Shown in pieces: positions 55,301 through 64,000 of a stretch of 64,000 bases of DNA. A program made the position numbers and the translations under genes. Location of the stretch: assembly GCF_900324485.2 (NCBI RefSeq), contig NC_046634.1, forward strand, positions 7,981,014 to 8,045,013. Direction: 5' to 3'. The stretch comes from Mastacembelus armatus (lineage: Eukaryota; Chordata; Actinopteri; Synbranchiformes; Mastacembelidae). The notes beneath the pieces are model-generated. The model saw only the letters and a program-made list of their open reading frames with translations. It was not told where the DNA came from and did not search any database. Every line of letters starts with the position of its first letter. Position 1 is the stretch's first letter.

Positions 55301-58300
55301 TCAGTCAGGTTGACCCCTCACCCATCACTGCTGTTGGGGATTCCCATGGAGAAACTACTGGAATGAAACAGTGTGAGTGGGAAGACGTCTGTCTTTAAGC
55401 TGATCAGCTCGGAGCAAGCCGTACTAACGATGAGGTCTGAGAGCTGAACACGCTGAATCGTTTTGCAGCTAAATGAAAACAGCAAACAAATCCTTTTGAC
55501 ACAAAAGACTATTTTGATCCAACACGGATCTAAATAGTCACAACAACACAACTCCATAACCAATCTACACAAAGTGGAACAGATCCATATGTAGGCTAAC
55601 ACAAGAGACATTTGATTGCCTAACTCTGTATGTGTGTGTAACATTACCCATAAACCCCAGCCAGCGGGACCTACATCAGATCACCCTGACCATCGTGGGA
55701 ACATTCCTGACGCAGCATTATTCCATAATTCCCACCATGTGTGGTTTTTGCTCACAGCACGGACTGTGGAGAATCCCACTGAGGAGGGGAGATCAGCTCC
55801 TTGTAATCACAACCAGACTTTACTGTGAGCAGGAAGAGCATACAGTGTGTATATGACAGTGGAGGTCAGTTTATAACGCGTCACTCCAGGTTAAACCAGA
55901 GAGCAGGTCGTTTGCTTAACCTCAGTGCAGAAACCCACTCTTGGTATTTATGTTTTGTCATGTGACCAAGATGCACTCAGGAGCCTGCCAACTTGGTTAC
56001 ACCAGAGAAAATGAATTACCCACATAGATGTGTTAATATTAGTCATAGATGATTCACTTAAACTGAAAAATCCAGTATTCAATAGCTGTCAGACATTTAA
56101 GGAGACCAGCCCCAAAGAGAACCATGGCAGTGATATAACCAACATGATTATATTGGACTGTAGAAGTGGTAGGTGCAAACTTATTTGTCTCCAGCTCCAG
56201 AGGACATAAAACCAAGCAGTTTCTAGATGTGGTATCTGACATTCTCAGGTGACTTCGTATTGACCTGCTGGAGAGGTCAACCAGTCCACTGTGTAAGACT
56301 GGAAGCAGTAGCTTCTTTGAAGTGCACTTGACTTGCTATAAAAGCAATACACTGATCAATGCTAATGGACCTTCCCAGTGAGGACTGGCTCTGTAGAGAG
56401 CCGTTAATCAGCTGACTGCTTTCCGTCAGTGCTCTTACAAGAGTCACTGCTAAGGCCTCACCCTGTTTTGAAACCAGATTAAAATGCTGCTGTGTGTTTC
56501 TGATTAATAACTTTTCCCGGGTCCAGTCATTGTTATACAGGTCAGTGGCGAATCAGGGGACGTATGTGTTTTCTGTCTTGAATCAAAGGTCACCACCAGA
56601 TTATTAGTGGATGGCATTTGCCGCGCTGTTTCACACACTGTGGTGATATGTCGCAGTCCCTGATGTACATTGGGCAGTATGTGTTTGTCTGCTGGTGGGA
56701 AGATGGCAAGTGCAAATCAGATGATGCTTTCATTTAAAATAAAGCATTCTCTGGTGGTGAATGATACGAAAAACTGAAGCTTACCAGAATCCTTGTGAAT
56801 GAAAAACAGAACTGAAGCTCAATGTGAGGGGTATATTCCCACTCTCTTTGAATGGGTCTAACACAAAGGCCTTCGGGGCAGAATGTGCACTGATCTACCC
56901 ATTTAATGTGGTGTGTCATCCTGAGCAACAAAGACCCTGTGTAGTGGCTTGTGTGCCAGTTCTGCCTTTCATGTCTGTTTGGAACAACGCTGTTATGTGG
57001 TCATGTATAACCCATATTTTAGTATAGGGGACTTAAAAGATTTACACTGTATTGTGCTTTTAGCTCTGCCTGATTCCTACTTACTCATTTTCTGTGCTGC
57101 CCCTGTAACAATCCTGCCTTTATTTCCCTGCTGTGACATCATCGTCACGCCTGCTAAATCCTTGCCCTGCCCTCCTTCCCACTTCCTGCCCAAACAGGAA
57201 ATGAGCCACCGTGAAGGACTGCTGCTAATGGGGGAAGTGTGGATGGACACACCTGAGTCCTCTACAAAGGACCCAGTGTTTCCCTTAGTGTTTGTTGTCG
57301 AAGTGGGGCACCGATCTAGGTCACATACAGTCTGTTGGTGCTAACACTGGTAACAGCAGTGACACACGGGGCCTGTTTTTGGGCAGACTTGCCTGAGCAT
57401 CCAGGCACATCGTGTCACTACACGTACTGTAATATACAAGTTTCATCAGTTGTGCAGCGTCTGAAAATTTATACTTGTGTCCCAGTACTGCAGTGGTTCA
57501 GCAGGAAATGTCTGATACCTATAAATCAGATATCTGGACTTATAGCAGTACCAACTAGCAGCACTGGTGTGTTTTGTCCACCTGATACTTCTTAGACTCA
57601 AGAGTATTGTTTCATGTAACACATGAACAAATACACCATGTCATTTGACACTCATTATAGCAGAACCCAAAAAGGAAAGTCTCATGTCTGGATTTGGGTC
57701 ATTTCGGTCTTTTAAACTGCGGTTTAGTTGTCGTCCCCTTCATTCAGTGCCTCTGGATCATAAGCTGGTCATGTTTGTCTGTGCATGTGCCGCCGGCCGG
57801 TCTTTGTTTTCATCTTAGGAGCAGCTGCCTGCCGCCCCCTGTGCTGTTGTGACTGGAGCGACTGTGTTCCCTGCAGCTGCACAGACCCATGTGTCACTGC
57901 CACACCTGTTCTATGGCCTTGTTGACTGAGTGATATCACACATTAACTGTGTGCAAATTACAGAAGAGGTGATGGGGGGGGGGGGTGCTGACCTGTAATC
58001 TGAGGAGGCAATTGTGTGTTTTAGACACACGTAAACAGATGACGTGGATGTGCACAAAGGCACACACACACAATCTCCCACCCTGTTACAAGAAGCCTGT
58101 TTGCTGTGAAAACACACATCTCATGCACACACACACTTTGTCAGGGGAAGGGACACATGCTGTGGCTGAACAACAGTTGGTGTGTAGAAAAACGAAGGAA
58201 CAGCTGAGGCCAGTGGGAATAGCTTCCTAGTAGCTGCCTCCCACCCCCCCCACTCCACTCACCCACAGCAAAAACACACCGTGCCCCAACTGTAGCTTCT

Positions 58301-59047
58301 CAGCCTGTTCAAAACTGACGTGCCTGAATGATATTTTACTGCCAAACTATGACTCAGCATCCAGGTTGTTGTAGTTTAAATAAAGTTAGGCTTGTATGAG
58401 TCAGCACTGAGGTGGATGATTCGCTGGAATGTTTAATGCTGGTCAGCATTATTGAGACCTGGTGGAGACTGGTGAGTCACAGTCAATACACAAGTGAGAG
58501 TTTTGACAAGGTTTAAGTTTCTACTCTGACTCATGTTGTGAAATTATTAGCCTTGGGTGGTGACATGCTTATTAAGCTGCCTCTGCGCGTGCGTGCGTGC
58601 GTGTGTGTGCGCGCGCGCGTGTGTGCGTGCAAGGCTTTGTAGTCAAATGAAGATGGTCTCTGCAGCTCAAATGTCACATTCTTAAATCTCACAGTAAAGA
58701 CGAAGAGACTTTCTAATCAAGGCAGAACTGTGCTTGATTGCTTTCAGAGCTTGGAGATAAGTGTCTTTCTGGCTGTGCGTGTCATTTTGTCTGTGTTTAG
58801 TTAAGTCTCTCACACAAGCACCCTCCATAGTTAATCCTCCGAATTCTTGTGATAGTGAAATCAGTCCGCTCTCCTCCAGCTGCTGCCGCCGCCAAGTCTC
58901 TGTATTCTCCTGCACTGCACATTCAATCCGTACATTTGGTATTTCACTGACTTATGGCCTTGAATTCGGTGTAGCTGAAGCTGCATTTTGCTGCTCCGGT
59001 CACAAAAATAGAAACTAATTCACATCTGATTTGTCCTTCTGTTCCAG
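52399..59047. other. Non-coding stretch (probable intron or intergenic)
   Basis: No coding exon is supported on either strand. The content is unique, moderately G/C-balanced sequence with short microsatellites, a 12-base G run at 57974-57985 and the alternating purine-pyrimidine tract at 58584-58630. The 160-codon frame at 53164-53646 has no protein-like character beyond length. Confidence 0.4.
58584..58630. repeat. Alternating GC/GT tract (Z-DNA type)
   Basis: Forty-seven bases alternate strictly pyrimidine-purine, including a run of CG dinucleotides. This is the classic sequence type able to form left-handed DNA under supercoiling. A role here is not shown. Confidence 0.85.
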
Positions 59048-59125
59048 GGGATAAAAGCCCAGAGAGGAGTGGTGCTTTCATCTGACCTTTAACCTTAGTA
59101 GGAAGGAAAGAAAACCACTTCTGAG
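59048..59125 (+). other. Exon-like segment, probably non-coding 5'-UTR exon
   Basis: A 78-base segment lies between CTTCTGTTCCAG and a GTAAGAG donor. All frames are interrupted. It resembles the segment at 48528-48597 in strand and type, and could be a second 5'-UTR exon of the same long plus-strand gene. Confidence 0.4.
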
Positions 59126-60001
59126 GTAAGAGTTCCAGTAAACCAGAGTGAGCAAAGGTGATACTTTCTGTGGGTAATAAATTCTGAGCAAAAGAGAAAA
59201 AAAAGTATTGACGTAGCTACCAGTAAGTTTTACAAAAGTCATGCTTCGTCGCACAAATACCGCAGGGATTATTTTGACACAAGTTGCTGCTGTAGAAAGC
59301 TGCCAGGGAAACTATATTTAAGATTTGCTCAAATGCGGGTTTTGTTGTGGCACCCCTGACGTGCCTGACAGGGGCATCATCTGTGCAAATTGTCAGCTTG
59401 CTATGTTTTGTTTTTGAGTAAGTGGAGTCCCGAGTTGACAGTGTGGATCCATGTGTTTGCAGTTTGTTGTAAAAAGAGGTAAATCCTCCGCGCCAAACCC
59501 TGTCAGACACCCCTGTAAATCAAGGCCAGATGAAAGAGGAGTCAGGCCTCTGAGGATCTTGTCATGGGAGAGTCTCATTTGCAGAAGGAGACAGTTCCTG
59601 ACTAAAGTGGAACCATCTGAGGCTGGTGGTGGTGGAAAGAGATGCTCCATTCAGTGAGCCTTTATTCTCTCCCTGCCACAGATCTGCAGTGAATTTGCGA
59701 TTCAGGCTCCACTCATATTTACGCAAGGGATGTTCACTTTCTTGTTTTTTCAGAGTAATTGCATATTGTCCTCATTTTCAGGTCTGTTATGAAAGCCCAT
59801 TGTTAGAGCATCATCACGGCTGTGTGAGGCTGGTTTTATAGAAAATACACATGACAGCACACATAAACACCTAGGTTTTTTTTTTTCCCTCCCTCAGACC
59901 CAGAATGTAAAACAGTTTTATGGAAAGAAATAAATCTCAGCAAAAACTACAGGCTGACTCTTCTCTGAGCGATTGAATGTTTTTCTTGTTAAGGAAAACC
60001 A

Positions 60002-60287
60002 TCCATCCATCCATCCATCTTCTATACCCGCTTTTCCTGGTTCAGGGTCACGGGGATCTGCTGGAGCCTATCCCAGCTCTCTCTCGGGTGGAAGGCAGGG
60101 GTACACCCTGGACAGGTCACCAGTCTGTCGCAGGGCCACATATAGACACACAAAGACAGACAACCTCACACACTCACACTCACTCCTACGGGCAATTTTA
60201 GAGTCACCAATCAACCTAACATGCATGTTTTTTGGACTGTGGGAGGAAACCGGAGTACCCGGAGTAAACCCACGCAAGCACAGGGAG
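60002..60287 (-). mobile_element. 5'-truncated LINE 3' end with target-site duplication
   Basis: The insertion is flanked by a 12-base direct repeat TAAGGAAAACCA (59990-60001 and 60288-60299). On the minus strand it starts abruptly inside the element and ends in a (GATG)n tail. The body includes the widely shared teleost non-LTR words for CCTCCCACAGTCC, TTGATTGGTGACTC and CAGGGTGTACCCC. The 5' truncation, the 3' simple-repeat tail and the target-site duplication are the hallmarks of target-primed reverse transcription. The exact family (L2-like or Rex-like) is uncertain. There is no coding capacity. Confidence 0.85.
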
Positions 60288-60504
60288 TAAGGAAAACCAG
60301 CTAATTGAAATGTTGTGGAGGCTGCATGTTGCAGTCTGATTGTTGTTTGTTATTTGCAGATGCATTTGCCTGGGTGGAATGCAGGCCTGACAACATTGCT
60401 CATTGTTTTTAAGTAGTATCTTTTGTCTGTAGGTATTATCTGTAGGTTGTGTATGTAATGTATTAATCGGGCACATTTCTGGGGATTAATCTACAACTTT
60501 TACC

Positions 60505-60562
60505 ACCCGTCCATTATCTATACCTGCTTATTCCTATTTCATGGGGATCTGCTGCAACCTCT
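60505..60562 (-). repeat. Older fragment of the same LINE-tail family
   Basis: The words CCATTATCTATACCTGCTTA and GGGGATCTGCTG match the 3'-terminal part of the insertion at 60002-60287 with several differences. It is about 220 bases away and is an older, decayed copy. Confidence 0.5.
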
Positions 60563-61125
60563 ATAACATTAAACCTAGATGCAATTTGTCCCATTTTGAA
60601 GGAACACAGTGTTTGGATGCAACTTGCATGTAAGTTTTCAGGTCTGACACGTGAATGGACACAGGCCCAGAGACCTGCAGAATTATGTTCATCTTGGGAA
60701 ACAAACCCTTGATGTGTTTTAAAAAAAAAAAAAAAAAAAAAAAAAGACTCAGGGGTGAGGATGTGGAAGGAAACTGATGACGGAGCCTGAGGCCGAGAAG
60801 AGGAAGCTCACTCCTCTGGGCTTGAACTGTTTCAGGAAGTAGGGATGTGTCAGGGTCAGGGAGGTTTATAAAGGTTTTTGTGTGTGTCTCATGTGTTGTG
60901 ATGCAGAGATGCACATTTGCTTTGACATCCGGCTGTCAATACTATTCAACATTTACATCACACTTGCAGGCCACGGTGAACGTGTCATTGGTCTGCGGTG
61001 TGGTTGCCGTGGCAACCATTTCCGTCATGTGCCGGGCATTATTAAAAAGACTGTCCTTGAAATTATCTCCCCTGTTGTTCCTGAAGACATACAAGTTGCA
61101 ACTACGAAGACCTTTGGGAAATTAA

Positions 61126-61157
<32 letters not shown>

Positions 61158-61278
61158 AAATCGAGGGGATGGCAGCATTGACACAACAAGAATGCTGGAG
61201 ATGGTGTGGCAGGAAAGAGGCTGCCACATTTTTTGTCTTTTTCTGGTGAGATACACACACACACACACACACACACAC
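61126..61278. repeat. Facing (GT)n and (AC)n microsatellites
   Basis: A 28-base (GT)n run (61126-61153) and a 26-base (AC)n run (61253-61278) lie 99 bases apart on the same strand, so they are complementary arms. A transcript through here could fold into a long hairpin. The frames through them are Cys-Val or Thr-His repeats and are not genes. Confidence 0.9.
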
Positions 61279-61299
61279 TTAGACATTTGTTTTGAATCT

Positions 61300-64000
61300 G
61301 GATAAGAAGAAGCTTTTGTGCAGTAGCCAATCAGTGGACAGCTGCAGGTGTCACGAGGACTATTATTACTATGGGCAGCGCAAGGGGTAGATGGGAAATA
61401 TAGTGGGCTAACACCCCCAGCTGTGAGAAGCATGTGCACAGATGTGTGTAATGCATCCTTTGCATTTACGGCTGGCTTGTTGCAGCAGGAATGTGTTCTT
61501 CACACACAGGTTATTCATCTGTGTGTTTGTGCATGTGTTGCTTGTGCAGTATGTTGTACCTAGTGTGATTTGTTTTCCCTGACAGGTGGCAGATCTAAAC
61601 TTCCTGTTCTGCTAGACCAAGCAACAGAAGGATGATGGAAATTAGTGGTACCCCAATGAGTTTATCCAGAGCAGAGTAACAGAAAATGAGAGGCATTTTT
61701 AGATAATACATTTTTTAAAATGAGCAGTCTGGAATTACTAAAGTCAGGGGCCTTCATTACCAAATACACAAACGTCAGCTACACAAACAGAAGACACCAG
61801 CCAAGGCTTTCCTTCGTGGCTTTGCAGCTCTTTTTACTTTACGTCTTAACAAAGCAAGGCCTGCTTTTAATGTCAGGCTAGTTCTCAGCAGCCAGCCTCT
61901 CTCTGCTGCTGCTGCAGTGCTGCATCATGTTCACAGCAGTGTGTGTGACCCCGCTGCAGCAGACCACCTGAGCCCGTGAATGTCTGTGTATGTGTGGATG
62001 TAACCCAGTTTTATTTGGGCAGGGACAAGGTTATTGATTTTACATTTGGACAGCTGCCCTGGAGAGACGCAGGGACGCTGACACATCCTACGTGTGTTTG
62101 CGTGTGCAAGGAAGAGAGAGCGAGCGAGGGCAGGTGGCAGTCAGGAAGAGGGACAGAGGATGGACACACACACAAATGAGACAAGAAAAGACTGAGCCAC
62201 ATGTGCTGCTTGATTTGTAGTCTGCATTTATAGTGAGGTCAGCAATTCCACTCAACGCCAACCACCTTTGTAAGTCACGGGAGATTATGGAACCCCAGGC
62301 AGTCATCAGATGAGTGCGCTGAGGTTATATGACCAGGTAGTTGGACACCCTGCAGGCCAGGGTATTGAAACATGGCGTCAATATGTTGAGGATCTAGGCT
62401 AACCTCATACCGTCATGGCTGCAAGTCTGATGTGCATTTGTGTTGCCATGGCAATACCTGCTGGAATAGACAGCCGAGGGTCGACTGGCGCTTGGTGAGC
62501 TGTCGAGTCCTCACACCTTCTGCCCACCAGTGTGTCCATGCATTTTCACACTTGTTCATCTCGTTCTCCTACTCGTCCCCCACCCCCGACTCCCTCTCCA
62601 TCTGTCTGCCTCTGACATCCTCCTCATCTTTCTCCCCTCTCTGTCCCCCACCTCTTACTCTGCCCCTCCTTCCTAATTGGCTGGATAAGCCAGTGGCTCG
62701 CTGTGTCACGCTGCGCATGAGTGAGTTTGCATGTTTGTGGATCCATGTGTTTGAATCCTTCCTCTACTTGCAAGCTGTTAGTTGTGCATGACTAGTGACA
62801 TTGGAGCTGTTGTTTTGGCCATTAGGCCCTCCCTCTTTATTCACAACCTAATAGTTCACTCCATCCATCCATTAATGTTCCTATCCATCACCCCCACCCC
62901 ACACCCCCACCCCCACCTCCTGCTCTCTTGCCCATCAGTCATTTTCCTTAATGCACTCTTTCTCCTTTTATGTGATGCTGCAGGACACATGGAAACATGA
63001 TGAAGCACTGAAAGGTTCTTGTTTTAGTTGCAGAAACACTGAACGTAATAAATCTTTTGCCTTTTAACTGGAGAGAATGAAGGGAAATTGGTAGAACAAA
63101 GTGCTAACGCCTCATTATGAAAATCACTTCATCGTTGCTTTAATTGACTTGCCAAAGAGCACGGAGGTGTTCGTCTTCGTACTTCCAACCCATACAGTAG
63201 GTCGCCACCTGTGAATGTGTTCAACCTTTAATCCCCCATCCTTTCAGCTACCATTTACCATTTACAGACCACACACTGGGCATTGTGTCATTTTCTACGT
63301 CAGACGTGAGAGGCCACTATAGGTCAGTTAAGCCGACCACACCTAATTGGACTTTGGACTGTAGCTCACAAACCACTCCCTTGTTCTTTTACTGGCGCTG
63401 GGAGCTACTGCTCTTAATTTCCTCTTTACACTTCTAACATGCACATGTCCATGTGACGCAGTGATGCTGGTTCCTACTCACCCTGCTCCTCTCGTGGTTT
63501 AATGTCTGAAGGGAGTTGCCCAGGAAAAATGGCAAAGGAAGAAAGGAGCAGAAATGAGCAAACAACCACAGCCTGTACTGAATACATGAGCCTGGAAATA
63601 ACCATTATTGCTCACACATTAACAATGAGATTGTATCTGTTTTATTTCTCAAAGGCAGTGAAACCAAGCATTTGGGAGCTGCAATAGAGGCTTTGTTCAT
63701 CCCTGACAGACGACGTCTTTTGACTGTCTGGTCGTAGACGAGCTCTAGAATGTGTACTGCCTTTAGTATGACACAGGAAGTCATTATGAAGCTATTTAAG
63801 GAGATTATGTATTGGTTTTAAACAGTTATGATCACAGTGAGCCCCATGCATATGTGTTAGAGGAGATTCATAGTCAGGGTGGAAGCACAGTTTGCACCAG
63901 ATGTTTAGTTGATCCTGGAGATAAGATTTTATGTAATTGAGGTTTAAGATGTTAGAATGTAATATAAAAAAAACATAAATTTAGCTTTAATTTGTTTATT
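61300..64000. other. Non-coding stretch to the end of the window
   Basis: No coding exon, RNA gene or complete mobile element is supported. The stretch contains a C-rich, G-quadruplex-type block at 62891-62914 and pyrimidine-rich sequence around 62520-62680. Confidence 0.4.
62891..62914 (-). promoter_or_regulatory. Putative G-quadruplex (minus strand)
   Basis: Four C runs of 5, 4, 5 and 5 bases on the plus strand, with loops of one to three bases, match the canonical four-tract G-quadruplex pattern on the minus strand. Function is not known. Confidence 0.5.

Overview
This window is vertebrate nuclear DNA, almost certainly from a ray-finned fish and most likely a percomorph teleost. The reasons are compact GT-AG intron-exon genes with introns of about 70-500 bp, abundant (TG)n/(CA)n microsatellites, a tRNA-derived SINE and LINE tails of teleost type, and conceptual proteins that match vertebrate ABCB6, CNPPD1, PRKAG3, RETREG2, MDH1B, FASTKD2 and CD28. 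All family calls come from reading the translations against remembered family sequences; no database search was run.

Layout. About 1-12.9 kb is non-coding or unassigned. It holds a possible 3'-UTR tail (to about 0.9 kb), microsatellites, a 139-bp tandem duplication (8.2-8.45 kb) and a few exon-like islands (7.9-10.5 kb) that I could not assign. From 12.95 to 34.8 kb lie four plus-strand genes, closely packed: abcb6 (852 aa, porphyrin/heme-linked ABC half-transporter), cnppd1 (438 aa, cyclin-fold protein), prkag3 (AMPK gamma-3, about 331-343 aa) and retreg2 (587 aa, ER-phagy receptor family with a C-terminal LIR). retreg2 converges on mdh1b (minus strand, 516 aa, malate dehydrogenase-like with the catalytic residues replaced). 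mdh1b shares a 609-bp divergent promoter with fastkd2 (plus strand, 667 aa, mitochondrial RNA-binding protein with a RAP domain). fastkd2 converges on cd28 (minus strand, 224 aa, T-cell costimulatory receptor).

From 48.2 kb to the end there is no protein-coding gene I can support. There is a CpG-containing promoter-like patch at 48.29-48.48 kb and two well-spliced but non-coding exon-like segments (48,528-48,597 and 59,048-59,125). These sit head-to-head with cd28. In mammals raph1 (lamellipodin) lies head-to-head with CD28, so this region may be the 5' UTR and first introns of a raph1-like gene (inference only). The rest is intronic or intergenic sequence with a SINE, a target-site-duplicated LINE end, microsatellites, a Z-DNA-type tract and a G-quadruplex-type tract.

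How the genes relate. In human the first four genes lie in 2q35 and MDH1B-FASTKD2 and CD28 in 2q33, so this window places two human 2q blocks within about 35 kb. There is no operon-like logic. The shared features are divergent or convergent pairs and promoter motifs: two NF-E2/MARE sites before abcb6, the GCTAACGTTAGC palindrome near starts, ETS sites and CACGTG boxes. The strongest second-look items are the paired MARE elements before the porphyrin transporter abcb6, the catalytically degenerate mdh1b, the altered CD28 tail, the alternative prkag3 C-terminus and the possible raph1 5' region.
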